A DNA stretch of 64,000 bases from NCBI RefSeq assembly GCF_000372745.1, contig NZ_KB889665.1:61433-125432 (forward strand). The letters are read 5' to 3'. The notes beneath the pieces were generated by a model, which saw only the letters and a list, made by a program, of their open reading frames with translations, was not told the DNA's origin and ran no database searches. Positions 9,731-21,261 of this stretch are shown here, piece by piece (within the stretch, counting starts at the first letter, position 1; each line of letters begins with the position of its first letter). This DNA comes from Embleya scabrispora DSM 41855. GTDB taxonomy: Bacteria; Actinomycetota; Actinomycetes; Streptomycetales; Streptomycetaceae. Both the position numbers and the translations under genes were made by a program.

Positions 9731-10228
9731 TTGAGACGCGGAGTACGAATTGCGGTCGACGTGGGAGACGTTCGGATCGGCGTCGCGGCCAGTGACCCGC
9801 ACGGCCTGATCGCCACCCCGGTGGAGACCGTGCCCGCGGGCAAGCGCGATGTGGCCCGAGTCCTGGAGATCGTTGCCGAGTACGAGGCGATCGAGGTCGT
9901 GGTCGGGCTGCCGCGCTCGCTCTCCGGCCGGGAGGGCGCCGCGGCGGCCAAGGCCAGGCTGTTCGCCGGCCGACTGGTCGGCGCGCTCGACCCGGGGATC
10001 GGGGTGCGCCTGGTCGACGAGCGGTTGACCACCGTCACCGCGACCCGCGGTCTACAGGCGTCCGGCGTCAAGGCGAAGAAGGCCCGCGGTGTCGTCGACC
10101 AGGCGGCCGCGATCGTGATCCTGCAAAACGCGCTCGACACCGAGCGCGGTTCCGGACGTCCTCCGGGCCTGGCCGCTTCTCCCGCCCCGGCCGGGTCCGT
10201 CTCCGACTCTGAAAGGCCCACGGCATGA
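9731..10228 (+). CDS. ruvX: Holliday junction resolvase-like / pre-16S rRNA nuclease
   Basis: YqgF/RuvX-family RNase H-fold nuclease of 165 residues, linked to 16S rRNA 5'-end processing. Family blocks are VDVGDVRIGVA with the first acidic residue, VGLPRSLSG, LVDERLTTVTA, and the C-terminal VDQAAAIVILQ with the last acidic residue. The start is a TTG with GGAG eight bases upstream. The C-terminal 25 residues are an unstructured Ser/Pro-rich extension. Its stop overlaps the mltG start (ATGA), so it is coupled to mltG. Confidence 0.93.
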   Translation: MRRGVRIAVDVGDVRIGVAASDPHGLIATPVETVPAGKRDVARVLEIVAEYEAIEVVVGLPRSLSGREGAAAAKARLFAGRLVGALDPGIGVRLVDERLTTVTATRGLQASGVKAKKARGVVDQAAAIVILQNALDTERGSGRPPGLAASPAPAGSVSDSERPTA

Positions 10229-11382
10229 GCGATCTCGGACTGCGCATGGAGTCGGAGCCGCGCAACCGGCGACGGGGCAAGGACGACAACTCACGGGGCG
10301 GCCGGCGCGGCCGGGGCCGCAAGAAGAAGAACCGCAGCGGTTGTGCGGTCTCGCTCGCGCTCGTGATCGTCCTCGCCATCGTCGGCGGCGGTGGCTACTG
10401 GGCCTACGGCTTCCTGAAGGACCGTTTCGGCCCGCCGCCGGACTACAGCGGCAACGGCTCGGGTTCGCTCGTGGTCGAGATCAAGCAGGGGTGGGCCACT
10501 CCACAGATGGCCAACGAGCTCAAGCGGGCCGGGGTCACCAAGAGCGTCGAGGCGTTCACCAAGGTCGCCCGCGAGGACAAGGACCAGCGCGCGTCCAAGA
10601 TCCAGCCCGGCGCGTACACGATGGCCAAGCACATGTCCGCCAAGGCCGCCTTCGAGATCCTGGTCAATCCGAAGAACAAGCAGGACTACATCCTCAAGCC
10701 CGGCGCGCGCTCCGCGCAGGTCTTCGATTCGCTGGCCAAGACGCTCAAGGTGCCGAAGGAAAAGGTCGAGGCCGCCGCGAAGGACCCCTCGCTCGGCCTG
10801 CCCCCGTACGCCAAGGGCAACATCGAGGGTTTCCTGTTCCCCTCGTCCTACGTCGCGGCGCCCGGCATGGACCCGCTCGTGGTGCTCAAGGACATGGTCG
10901 CCAGGGCGGTCAAGGAGTACGACAAGATCGGCCTGCCGGCCAAGGCTCAGGCGCTGGGCAAGTCGCCCTACGACATGATCATCATCGCCAGCCTGGTCGA
11001 GGCCGAGGGCAAGACCACCGACGACAAGGGCAAGGTGGCCCAGGTCATCTACAACCGGCTCGGCAAGAACATGACGCTGGGTCTGGACTCGACGGTCAAC
11101 TACTACCTCGGCAAGAGCAACGTCCAGCTCACCAACAAGGAACTCAACGACGCGAGCAACCCGTACAACACCCGGGTCAAGAAGGGTCTGCCGCCCGGGC
11201 CGATCAGCAACCCCAGCAGGGCCGCCATAGATGCGACGCTGGCGCCGCCGGCGGGCAACTACCTGTACTTCGTGACCGTCGACCCGGTGGTGGGCACGAC
11301 CGAGTTCTCCAAGACGGAAGCCGAGTTCCAGGAGTCCAACCGCAAGCTCCAGGCCTGGATCAAGGAGCACCCCGGCCAGTGA
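10225..11382 (+). CDS. mltG: Endolytic peptidoglycan transglycosylase MltG
   Basis: YceG-like enzyme that cuts nascent glycan strands at the membrane. The 385 residues comprise a basic N-terminus (RRGRGRKKKNR), one membrane helix at about 39-62, a LysM-like part, then the catalytic YceG domain. The catalytic Glu is in the conserved block IIASLVEAEGKTTDDKGKVAQVIYNRL (about residue 259), followed by LGLDSTVNYYLG and NPYNTRVKKGLPPGPISNPS. Between ruvX and aroE it follows the streptomycete order and overlaps both neighbours by four bases. Confidence 0.95.
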   Translation: MSDLGLRMESEPRNRRRGKDDNSRGGRRGRGRKKKNRSGCAVSLALVIVLAIVGGGGYWAYGFLKDRFGPPPDYSGNGSGSLVVEIKQGWATPQMANELKRAGVTKSVEAFTKVAREDKDQRASKIQPGAYTMAKHMSAKAAFEILVNPKNKQDYILKPGARSAQVFDSLAKTLKVPKEKVEAAAKDPSLGLPPYAKGNIEGFLFPSSYVAAPGMDPLVVLKDMVARAVKEYDKIGLPAKAQALGKSPYDMIIIASLVEAEGKTTDDKGKVAQVIYNRLGKNMTLGLDSTVNYYLGKSNVQLTNKELNDASNPYNTRVKKGLPPGPISNPSRAAIDATLAPPAGNYLYFVTVDPVVGTTEFSKTEAEFQESNRKLQAWIKEHPGQ

Positions 11383-12218
11383 CCGACACACCCGCACTCC
11401 CGCGCCGCGCCGCCGTACTCGGCTCGCCCATCCGGCACTCGCTGTCCCCGGTCCTGCACCGAGCCGCGTACGCCGAACTGGGCCTGGCCCACTGGTCCTA
11501 CGACGCGTTCGAGATCGACGAGGCGGCCCTGCCGGGCTTCGTCGCCGACCTCGACGCGTCCTGGGCCGGACTGTCGCTGACCATGCCGCTCAAGCGGGCG
11601 ATCCGGCCGCTGCTCGACGGGATCGGGCAGGTCGCGCGCGACGTGGACGCGGTGAACACCGTGGTGTGCGCCGCCGACGGCCGGCGCCTGGGGGAGAACA
11701 CCGACGTGCCGGGCCTGGTCGCGGCGCTGCGCGAACGCGGCGTGGACCGGGTCGAATCGGCGGCCGTGCTCGGCGCGGGCGCCACCGCGACCTCGGCTTT
11801 GGCGGCGCTGCGCGAACTCACCGACGGGCCGGTGCGGGTGTACGTGCGCGGTGAGGAGCGGGCCCGCGAGATGCGGGTCGCGGGCGAGCGGCTCGGTGTC
11901 GCGGTGCGGGTGCGTCCGTGGGCGGAGGCGGCCGAGGCGCTGCGGGCGCCGCTGGTGGTGGCGACCACGCCCAAGGGCGCCGTCGACCACCTCGCGATCG
12001 AGGTACCGGCCGGGCCCGGCGTGCTCTTCGACGTCGTGTACGACCCGTGGCCCACCGCGCTCGCGGGCGCGTGGGGCCACGCGGGCGGCACGGTGGTGGG
12101 CGGGCTGGACCTGCTGGTGCACCAGGCCGTGCTCCAGGTCGAGTTGATGACCGGCCGACCGGGTCCGTTGGCCGCGATGCGTGCCGCGGGCGAGGCGGCG
12201 CTGGCGGGGCGGGGTTGA
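11379..12218 (+). CDS. aroE: Shikimate dehydrogenase
   Basis: Reduces 3-dehydroshikimate to shikimate with NADPH. The 279 residues show the substrate-binding SLSP near the N-terminus, the catalytic Lys in LTMPLKRAI, the Asp in GENTDVPG and a nucleotide-binding loop GAGATATSA. The conserved GGLDLLVHQAVLQVELMTG closes the protein. The GTG start overlaps the mltG stop. It lacks a typical NADP Arg motif right after the loop, but VRGEERARE follows close by. Confidence 0.94.
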   Translation: MTDTPALPRRAAVLGSPIRHSLSPVLHRAAYAELGLAHWSYDAFEIDEAALPGFVADLDASWAGLSLTMPLKRAIRPLLDGIGQVARDVDAVNTVVCAADGRRLGENTDVPGLVAALRERGVDRVESAAVLGAGATATSALAALRELTDGPVRVYVRGEERAREMRVAGERLGVAVRVRPWAEAAEALRAPLVVATTPKGAVDHLAIEVPAGPGVLFDVVYDPWPTALAGAWGHAGGTVVGGLDLLVHQAVLQVELMTGRPGPLAAMRAAGEAALAGRG

Positions 12219-12511
12219 GCACGCGGAGTTGATCGGGTGCCGGAGACCGGTCGGCAGTGCCCGGTGCCGGCGACCCGGAGTCGGTGGTCGGGTGAGCCGA
12301 TGCCCGGCTCGGGGCCGGCCCGAGCGGGCCGTTCGGATGCCCCCGGGCGGGCCCGCCCGGGGGCCGGCACGGCCGGCGGATCGAGGCCGGCAGACCGGTG
12401 TGACCCGGGTCGAATGCGTCGTCCCCAGGCTGCGGCGATATTGCGATCATCGGCCCGACGCCGGGGACGACGGAACGTGACCGGGAGTCGATTCTGCGTA
12501 TCGTCACAGGC
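12219..12511. other. Intergenic region aroE to prepilin peptidase
   Basis: About 293 bases of GC-rich sequence. It holds a 26-base perfect palindrome (listed separately) and no credible gene. The downstream promoter was not identified. Confidence 0.5.
12339..12364 (+). terminator. GC palindrome, likely aroE terminator
   Basis: A 26-base perfect inverted repeat built from GCCCCCGGGCGGG and its complement, about 120 bases after aroE. As RNA it would fold into a very stable hairpin with a minimal loop. Confidence 0.55.
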
Positions 12512-13216
12512 GTGTTCCTCGGACTCACTCTCGCCTGTGCGCTGCTCGGCTTCGTCGCCGGGCTCGGTCTGCCCCGTCCCATCCATCTCCTGCTCGCCCA
12601 GGGCGCCGGCTCGGGCCCACGCTCCCCGGTCGTCGAACCGGTGGCGGCCGCCACCGGGCGGTTCGGCCCGCTGCCGCTCGCCGCGCTGACCGGCCTGGTG
12701 TGCGCCCTGCTGGCCTGGCGGCTCGGGCCGGGTCTGGATCTGCTCGCCTTCCTGGTGCTCGCGGTCGCCGGCGTCACCCTGGCCGTCGTGGATGTGCGCA
12801 CGCTGCGGCTGCCCGACCCGGTGCTCCTGGTGACACTGGCCACCGGGCTGACCCTGCTGGGCATGGAGTCGCTCGCGCTGGGCGACTTCACCGCCTACCG
12901 GCGAGCCCTGCTCGGCGGCCTCACGCTGGCCGGATATCACCTGTGCCTGGCCGCGCTCTTCCGCGGCTGCCTGGGCATGGGCGACGTCAAGCTCGCCGGC
13001 GTGCTCGGCATGCATCTGACCTGGCTGGGGTGGGGCGTGCTGGTCACCGGCGCGTTCCTGGCGTTCCTGCTGGCGGGGCTCACCGCCGGGGTGTTGATCT
13101 CGGTGGGCCGCGTGCGCGGGGACAGCCGGTTGCCGTTCGGACCCTGGTTGCTGCTCGGTGCGCTCGGCGGGGTGTTGTGCGGCGCCGAGCTGTCCCGATG
13201 GCATCTCGCCTGGTGA
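12512..13216 (+). CDS. Prepilin peptidase (A24 family)
   Basis: Membrane aspartic protease of 234 residues with about six to seven hydrophobic helices. Both catalytic Asp motifs are present: D94 in AVVDVRTLRLPDPV and D158 in GMGDVK. The N-terminal methyltransferase domain with Cys pairs is absent, as in TadV/CpaA-type enzymes that process Flp or Tad pilins. The same gene sits before aroC in Streptomyces. The start is uncertain: the GTG has no good site, while a CTG 18 bases upstream has GGGAG at six bases. No pilin or secretion genes are nearby. Confidence 0.88.
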   Translation: MFLGLTLACALLGFVAGLGLPRPIHLLLAQGAGSGPRSPVVEPVAAATGRFGPLPLAALTGLVCALLAWRLGPGLDLLAFLVLAVAGVTLAVVDVRTLRLPDPVLLVTLATGLTLLGMESLALGDFTAYRRALLGGLTLAGYHLCLAALFRGCLGMGDVKLAGVLGMHLTWLGWGVLVTGAFLAFLLAGLTAGVLISVGRVRGDSRLPFGPWLLLGALGGVLCGAELSRWHLAW

Positions 13217-13377
13217 GACGACGTCTGCCCACGCAGCGGCTGTCCGACACCTGGACGCGGCGATGAGGGGCCGCCGCGGGCATGAAAGGATTCGGGTGGA
13301 CACCCGCCGGGCGCATCCGGGCGGGCCCCGCGCCGTTCCCCGGACGCGGTATGCGGCAAGCGCAAGAAGGAGCATTC

Positions 13378-14562
13378 GTGGGCAACCTACGCTGGCTGAC
13401 CGCCGGGGAGTCGCACGGCCCCGCACTCGTGGCCACCCTCGAAGGGCTGCCGGCCGGCGTGCCCATCACGACCGACCTGGTCGCGGACGCGCTCGCACGC
13501 CGCCGACTGGGCTACGGGCGCGGTGCGCGGATGAAGTTCGAGCGCGACGAGGTCACCTTCCTCGGCGGCGTCCGGCACGGGCGCACCCAGGGCGGCCCGG
13601 TGGCGATCATGGTCGGCAACACCGAGTGGCCCAAGTGGGAGACGGTCATGTCGGCCGACCCGGTCGACCCCGAGGTGCTCGCAGCGCAGGCCCGCAACGC
13701 CGCGCTGACCCGGCCCCGGCCCGGCCACGCCGACCTGGCCGGCATGCAGAAGTACGGCTTCGACGAGGCGCGGCCGATCCTGGAGCGGGCCAGCGCGCGG
13801 GAGACCGCCGCCCGGGTCGCGCTCGGCGCGGTCGCCAAGTCGTTCCTGGAGCAGGTGGCCGGTGTCCGAATCGTCAGCCACGTGGTCGAGTTCGGTACGG
13901 CCAAGGCGCCCGCCGGCGTGCTGCCCGGCCCCGACGACACCGCGCGCCTGGACGCCGACCCGGTCCGCTGCTTCGACCCGGACGCCTCGGCCGCGATGGT
14001 CGCCGAGGTGGACGACGCGCAAAAGGCCGGTGACACCCTCGGCGGCGTGGTCGAGGTGCTCGCCTACGGGTTGCCGCCGGGCCTGGGCAGCCACGTGCAC
14101 TGGGACCGCCGACTCGACTCGCGGCTCGCGGGTGCGCTGATGGGCATCCAGGCGATCAAGGGCGTCGAACTCGGCGACGGCTTCGAACTGGCCCGGGTGC
14201 GCGGCTCGAAGGCGCACGACGAGATCGTCAACACCCCCGACGGCGCCAAGCGCACCTCGCACCGCTCCGGCGGCGTCGAGGGCGGCATGTCCACCGGCGA
14301 GGTGTTGCGCGTGCGTGCGGCGATGAAGCCGATCGCCACCGTGCCCCGCGCGCTGGCCACGTTCGACGTGCGCACCGGCGAGCCCGCGCAGGCGCACCAC
14401 CAGCGCTCCGACGTCGCGGCCGTGCCGGCCTCCGGCATCGTGGCCGAGGCGATGGTCGCGCTCGTGCTGGCCGACCTGGTCACCGAGAAGTTCGGCGGCG
14501 ACTCGGTCGCCGAGACCACGCGCAACGTGCGCGGCTACCTGGACGCGCTGGAGATTCGGTAG
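13378..14562 (+). CDS. aroC: Chorismate synthase
   Basis: Converts EPSP to chorismate using reduced FMN. The protein is 394 residues from a GTG with AAGAAGGAG five bases upstream. Signature blocks are [11 protein letters not shown] at the N-terminus, [65 protein letters not shown], and the C-terminal [13 protein letters not shown] and [18 protein letters not shown]. An upstream in-frame ATG would add 32 residues with no family similarity. It starts the aroC-aroK-aroB-aroQ run. Confidence 0.97.
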   Translation: MGNLRWLTAGESHGPALVATLEGLPAGVPITTDLVADALARRRLGYGRGARMKFERDEVTFLGGVRHGRTQGGPVAIMVGNTEWPKWETVMSADPVDPEVLAAQARNAALTRPRPGHADLAGMQKYGFDEARPILERASARETAARVALGAVAKSFLEQVAGVRIVSHVVEFGTAKAPAGVLPGPDDTARLDADPVRCFDPDASAAMVAEVDDAQKAGDTLGGVVEVLAYGLPPGLGSHVHWDRRLDSRLAGALMGIQAIKGVELGDGFELARVRGSKAHDEIVNTPDGAKRTSHRSGGVEGGMSTGEVLRVRAAMKPIATVPRALATFDVRTGEPAQAHHQRSDVAAVPASGIVAEAMVALVLADLVTEKFGGDSVAETTRNVRGYLDALEIR

Positions 14563-16724
<2,162 letters not shown>

Positions 16725-16772
16725 CCGGTCGGCTCGCGGGTCACCCACGTGGGCGACCCGCGAGCCGACCGG
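16725..16772. terminator. Bidirectional terminator between aroQ and the protease-hydrolase gene
   Basis: A perfect 18-bp stem (left arm CCGGTCGGCTCGCGGGTC) encloses a 12-base loop that itself contains the palindrome CCCACGTGGG. It sits between convergent genes and would stop transcription from both sides. Confidence 0.85.
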
Positions 16773-16793
16773 CCCGCGAGCGATCCGTCCCGC

Positions 16794-18794
16794 TCACCCC
16801 AACAACCGCCCGATCGCGGTGGCCACCTCCCGATGCGCCAGATACGCGCCGATGTCGTGCGCACGATCATGCGGATTGGCCACCGCGCACTCCGCGCCCA
16901 ACCCGCTCCAGTCGTCGGCCAGCGGACACCCGATCGCCACCGGATCGGTCGGGCACCACGCGTTGAACCACGGCCCCGCGATCGGCGGCAGGTGCGCCCC
17001 GCCGGCCCGCAGCCGCGAATACACCGTGTCCATGCCCAGCGGACTGCCCACCGTGATCAACCCGGCCACCGGCAGCTGCGGCCCCAGCCGGGTCAGCAGA
17101 TCCATGGCGACCACCGTGCCCAGACTGTGTGCGACCAGCACCACCGGACCGGACCAGGGCAGCCCCGCCAACACCTGATCGAGCACCGCCACGCGCGTGT
17201 CGTCCCGATCCAGATAGGCCGCGACATCGCGGAACGCCGCCCGGATCACGAGCCGATCCACCCCGGTGTGCGCGGCGATCCAGCCCAGCGGCTCGTGCAC
17301 CGTGCCCACCACGTGGTCCCAGATGTTCTCGGTCACCGCGACCTGCCCCGCCGCCGGCATCCCGGCCCGCCGCGCGGCCTCGTCGAGCAACTGCTCGTAC
17401 AGTCCCCGCGCCGACGGGGACAGCGGCGCCTCGACCGGCAGCGCCGACTCCATCACCTCGACGAGCCGGTCACCGTAGAAGGGGAACCACACGTCCTGGG
17501 GATCCACCGTCGGCAGCCCCGCCAGGGTCAGCCCGCTGTTCAACCCGGCGGCCCACATGCGCCGCAACTGCGCCGGATCCTGGCCCTGTTGGCTGCGCCC
17601 GTGGATGAAGACCAGCCGCACCCGGCCGCCGAACGCGTCCGGCCGTCCGGCCGCCCCGGTCAGCGCGACCGACTCGGCGCCGGGCACGGTCGCCACCGGC
17701 GCGCGCGGCGCGGGCACACCCGTGCGCATCGTCGGCGCCGAGCCCAGACCCGACCCGGCACCCAGCTGGGCGAGCACCGCCCGCTGCGTGTCGTTCGTGG
17801 TCAGCGCGCCCAGTCGGGCCAGGATCACGCTGATCCGTACCCCTTCGTTGGCGATCCACTTGATCTGCGCCAACCCCTGCTCGGGCTGCCAGGGCAGGCC
17901 CTGCAGGTTGAGCACCGTGCCGCTGTCGTCGTGCGCGGGCACACCGCTGTGATGCAGCCCGACCGCCTCCCACTGGTCGTTGAACACCGGCGAGCCGGAG
18001 TTGCCCGGCTCGGTGTCGGTCTCGTACTGGAGGAAGTCGTCGAAACGCTGGGTGAATCGGTTCTCCCGGATGGCGATCTCCTTGAGTCGCCCGTCCGGGT
18101 GGCCGATCACGTTCACCGGATCGCCCACCACCAGCTTGCCCTCTGCCGCGATCAGCCCGAGGTGCCCGAAGATCTGCCCCGGGGGCCGGCCGTCGCCGCC
18201 CGGTCGCATCACGACCAGGGTGAAGTCGAGGTGCTCGTCGGTCAGGAACAGCGTGTCCGGATCCGGGGTGAAGCGTGTGGTGTGCACCGGCAGGTCGTTG
18301 TCGATGCCCATCTCCGCGCCGAACTCGGCGAACGCGCCGGCCGCGGTCGCCGCGTCCGGGAAGACGTGATGGTTGGTCAGCAGCAGGCTCGGCCCGACCA
18401 GGAAGCCGGTCGCCTGCGGTTGCACCGGCCCGCCCGTCGAGTACCAGATCCGGGCCACGCACGCGGCGGCCCGTAGCCCGCGGGCGAGGAAGTTGACGCT
18501 CTGAAGGTCGTTGGTGGCTCCTATGATCCGTTCGGCCAACCGGGGGCCGCTCTCCTCGGGCGAGGTGGCCAGCAACACCTGCCCGGGCACCTCGTGCTGC
18601 TCGACCAACCGGGCCGCGCGCAGTTGCAACCGATCGTCGTCGTCCGGGAAGCGCCTGCCCGCGGCACGCCGCCGGTCGATCTCGCCGCGCTCCGCGCCGG
18701 CCGACAGGTATCGCCCCGCCGCCGCCCGGATCTGGCGGACCAGCAGCTCGTTCACCGGCGCGACACGAGTCCCGTCATTTCCGCTGATTTCCAC
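16794..18794 (-). CDS. Trypsin-like serine protease fused to alpha/beta hydrolase
   Basis: A 666-residue two-enzyme fusion without signal peptide or membrane helix. Residues 1-115 are helical and polar and end in a conserved-looking block RLAERIIGATNDLQSVNFLARG. Residues 116-330 form a trypsin/V8-like protease with His143 (TNHHV), Asp190 (HLDFTLVV) and Ser266 (GNSGSP). After a Pro/Ala linker, residues 392-666 form an alpha/beta hydrolase with an oxyanion HG at 398-399, Ser557 in AHSLG, and likely Asp617 and His646. I chose the GTG with GAGGGGG nine bases upstream. Actinobacterial proteases with such N-terminal regions have been linked to conflict systems, but the role here is unknown. It interrupts the usual aroQ-pepQ order. 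Confidence 0.85.
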   Translation of the reverse strand: MEISGNDGTRVAPVNELLVRQIRAAAGRYLSAGAERGEIDRRRAAGRRFPDDDDRLQLRAARLVEQHEVPGQVLLATSPEESGPRLAERIIGATNDLQSVNFLARGLRAAACVARIWYSTGGPVQPQATGFLVGPSLLLTNHHVFPDAATAAGAFAEFGAEMGIDNDLPVHTTRFTPDPDTLFLTDEHLDFTLVVMRPGGDGRPPGQIFGHLGLIAAEGKLVVGDPVNVIGHPDGRLKEIAIRENRFTQRFDDFLQYETDTEPGNSGSPVFNDQWEAVGLHHSGVPAHDDSGTVLNLQGLPWQPEQGLAQIKWIANEGVRISVILARLGALTTNDTQRAVLAQLGAGSGLGSAPTMRTGVPAPRAPVATVPGAESVALTGAAGRPDAFGGRVRLVFIHGRSQQGQDPAQLRRMWAAGLNSGLTLAGLPTVDPQDVWFPFYGDRLVEVMESALPVEAPLSPSARGLYEQLLDEAARRAGMPAAGQVAVTENIWDHVVGTVHEPLGWIAAHTGVDRLVIRAAFRDVAAYLDRDDTRVAVLDQVLAGLPWSGPVVLVAHSLGTVVAMDLLTRLGPQLPVAGLITVGSPLGMDTVYSRLRAGGAHLPPIAGPWFNAWCPTDPVAIGCPLADDWSGLGAECAVANPHDRAHDIGAYLAHREVATAIGRLLG

Positions 18795-18876
18795 TGAAGT
18801 ACACCCCCTCGCAGGCAGCGTAGAGCCAGAGATCACCAGTTGTCCGGACATCGGCCATTTGCCCTGCTCGGAGCCA

Positions 18877-18912
18877 GAAGGATGCAGTGCGGAGCTCGAA
18901 GGATGCAGTGCG
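18877..18912. repeat. Two-copy 21-bp direct repeat in a divergent promoter region
   Basis: GAAGGATGCAGTGCG occurs at 18877 and again at 18898, exactly two helical turns apart. It lies between the protease-hydrolase gene and pepQ, about 50 bases before the pepQ start. Same-face spacing suggests paired regulator sites; no regulator is known. Confidence 0.5.
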
Positions 18913-18960
18913 CCGAGTCATGCCGGGCTCGCCCCACTTTGCGGGACTACGCTGTTTCCC

Positions 18961-20091
18961 ATGCCCGAGGCCCATGCTCAACGCCGTGATCGGCTGCGTT
19001 CCCGCCTGGCTGGTGCCGGTGCGGATGTCGCCCTGATCACCAATCGCGTCAACGTGCGCTATCTGACCGGTTTCACCGGTTCGAACGCGGCGCTGCTGGT
19101 GTACACCCCGGGAGCGACCGGCGAGGGGTCCGCCGACTCGGGCGCGGTGCTCTGCACGGACGGACGGTACGCGAATCAGGCGATCGAGGAGGCGCCGGGC
19201 GTCGAACTGCTCGTCGAGCGGGCCTGTGCGCAGGCGCTGACCAGGCGCGCCGCCGCGGCCGGTGCGGTCCGGCTCGCGATCGAGGAGCAGCACGTCACGG
19301 TCGAGCTGTACCGCGCGCTGGGCGCCGTGCTGGCCGAGGAGAGCGCCGCCGCCACGCTGGTCGGGCTCGGCCGGGTGGTCGAGGATCTGCGCCGGATCAA
19401 GGACCCGGCGGAGATCGCCGCGCTGCGGATCGCCTGCGAGATCGGCGATCGGGCACTCGGGGAGATGATCGAGTCGATTCTGGTCGGGCGCACCGAGCGG
19501 CACATCGCGATGGAGCTGGAGCGCCGGATGGCCGACCACGGCGCCGACGCGGTGGCCTTCCCGACCATCGTGGCCACCGGGCCGAACTCGGCGATCCCGC
19601 ACCACGACCCGGGCGACCGGCGGGTCGAGGACGGCGATTTCCTCAAGATCGACTTCGGTGCCCGCTACCGCGGCTACCACGCCGACATGACCCGCACCTT
19701 CGTGATCGGCACCGAGCCGACCGGCTGGCAGCAGGAGATCTACGGCGTGGTGTTCGCCGCCCAGAAGGCGGGTCGCGAGGCGCTTGCCCCGGGCGTCGAG
19801 GCGGTTGCCGTGGACCGGGCCGCTCGCGAGGTGATCGAGCACGCCGGCTACCTGGAATTCTTCAAACACGGCCTCGGCCACGGCGTCGGACTCGAGATCC
19901 ACGAGGACCCGCATCTGGGTCCGACGGCGACCGGTAAGCTGGACGCTTGCATGCCGGTCACCGTCGAACCGGGGATCTATCTCCCGGGTCGAGGCGGTGT
20001 CCGCATCGAGGACACCCTTGTGGTTCGTCCGCTCGAAGACGGCGGGCCCGAGCTACTCACCATCACGACCAAGGAGTTGCTCGTCCTGTAG
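18961..20091 (+). CDS. pepQ: Xaa-Pro aminopeptidase (M24B)
   Basis: Cytosolic metallopeptidase that removes residues before proline; 376 residues. The N-terminal creatinase-like domain contains [24 protein letters not shown]. The C-terminal pita-bread domain has the dinuclear metal ligands: the two Asp in [19 protein letters not shown], the His in [13 protein letters not shown], and the Glu in [20 protein letters not shown]. It is found before efp in streptomycetes as well. An ATG start is used; the site upstream is weak. Confidence 0.93.
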   Translation: MPEAHAQRRDRLRSRLAGAGADVALITNRVNVRYLTGFTGSNAALLVYTPGATGEGSADSGAVLCTDGRYANQAIEEAPGVELLVERACAQALTRRAAAAGAVRLAIEEQHVTVELYRALGAVLAEESAAATLVGLGRVVEDLRRIKDPAEIAALRIACEIGDRALGEMIESILVGRTERHIAMELERRMADHGADAVAFPTIVATGPNSAIPHHDPGDRRVEDGDFLKIDFGARYRGYHADMTRTFVIGTEPTGWQQEIYGVVFAAQKAGREALAPGVEAVAVDRAAREVIEHAGYLEFFKHGLGHGVGLEIHEDPHLGPTATGKLDACMPVTVEPGIYLPGRGGVRIEDTLVVRPLEDGGPELLTITTKELLVL

Positions 20092-20165
20092 CGGGCGGTA
20101 TCGATACCAGTCCCGTCCGACGCGCGATCATCCGGTCCCGGAAGCACGCAGGAGACACCACACTC

Positions 20166-20732
20166 GTGGCCACGACCAACGACCTGAAGAACGGCATGGT
20201 GCTCAAGCTCGACAATGGCCAGCTCTGGTCCGTCGTCGAGTTCCAGCACGTCAAGCCCGGCAAGGGCGGCGCGTTCGTTCGCACGAAGCTCAAGCACGTC
20301 CTCTCCGGCAAGGTCGTGGACAAGACCTTCAACGCCGGCACGAAGGTCGAGACGGCCACCGTGGACAAGCGCGGCATGCAGTTCTCGTACAAGGACGGCA
20401 CCGACTTCGTGTTCATGGACACGGACACGTACGAGCAGCTGCCGATCTCGCCCGAGACCGTCGGCGATGCCGCCAACTACCTCCTCGAAGGCTTCGAGGC
20501 GACCGTCGCGATCTACGAGGGCTCCGCGCTCTACGTCGAGCTGCCGGCCTCGGTCGAACTGCTCATCGAGTACACCGAGCCGGGTGTCCAGGGCGACCGG
20601 TCCACCGGTGGCACCAAGCCCGCGAAGCTGGAGACCGGCTTCGAGATCGCGGTTCCGCTCTTCATCACGACGGGCGAGAAGGTCAAGGTCGACACCCGTT
20701 CCGGTGACTACCTGGGCCGCGTGAACAGCTAG
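20166..20732 (+). CDS. efp: Translation elongation factor P
   Basis: Rescues ribosomes stalled on polyproline; 188 residues in three beta-barrel domains. The N-terminal loop [20 protein letters not shown] carries the Lys that sits at the modified position in other bacteria. The C-terminal block [30 protein letters not shown] is the EF-P signature. The GTG is preceded by AGGAG at eleven bases. The stop overlaps the nusB GTG by one base. Confidence 0.98.
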   Translation: MATTNDLKNGMVLKLDNGQLWSVVEFQHVKPGKGGAFVRTKLKHVLSGKVVDKTFNAGTKVETATVDKRGMQFSYKDGTDFVFMDTDTYEQLPISPETVGDAANYLLEGFEATVAIYEGSALYVELPASVELLIEYTEPGVQGDRSTGGTKPAKLETGFEIAVPLFITTGEKVKVDTRSGDYLGRVNS

Positions 20733-21160
20733 TGGCCGGTGCCCGCAGCAAGACCCGGAAGCGCGCGCTGCAGATCCTGTTCGAGGCCGACCAGCGCGGC
20801 GTCGATCCGGTGACCATCCTCGCTGACTGGGTCGGCCGCTTCCAGGCCGACAAGGCGGAGCCGCAGGTCGCCGACTACACGATGCAACTGGTCGAGGGCG
20901 TCCAGAAGCACCGCAAGCGGATCGACGACCTGATCGGTACCTACGCCGTGGGGTGGACGCTCGACCGCATGCCCGGCGTGGACCGCAACGTCCTGCGCCT
21001 GGGCATCTACGAGCTGCTCTGGGAGAGCGACGTCCCCGACGTCGTGGCCATCGACGAAGCCGTCGAACTCGCCAAGGAATACTCCACGGACGAGTCGCCG
21101 GCCTTCGTGAACGGCCTGCTCGCGCGGATAAAGGAGCTCAAGCCGACGCTGCTGCGTTAG
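20732..21160 (+). CDS. nusB: Transcription antitermination protein NusB
   Basis: RNA-binding partner of NusE/S10 in rRNA antitermination; 142 residues. The family blocks are SKTRKRALQILFEADQRGVDP at the N-terminus with the boxA-binding Arg/Lys patch, LVEGVQKHRKRIDDLIGTYAVGWTLDRMPGVDRNVLRLGIYELL, and VAIDEAVELAKEYSTDESPAFVNGLLARI. It is translated directly from the efp stop and ends the operon at a clear stem-loop. Confidence 0.97.
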   Translation: MAGARSKTRKRALQILFEADQRGVDPVTILADWVGRFQADKAEPQVADYTMQLVEGVQKHRKRIDDLIGTYAVGWTLDRMPGVDRNVLRLGIYELLWESDVPDVVAIDEAVELAKEYSTDESPAFVNGLLARIKELKPTLLR

Positions 21161-21180
21161 CCGCGCCCGCTTCCGGGATT

Positions 21181-21212
21181 CGAGCCGCCTGCCCACACGG
21201 GGAGGCGGCTCG
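21181..21212 (+). terminator. efp-nusB terminator
   Basis: A ten-base arm CGAGCCGCCT pairs with AGGCGGCTCG, with additional C/G pairs inside the loop, 20 bases after nusB and followed by a short T stretch. Confidence 0.75.
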
Positions 21213-21261
21213 ACGGCTTTCCCGGGGTCCGGCGCAGCCGGAACGACCGGGTCGTGATCGA

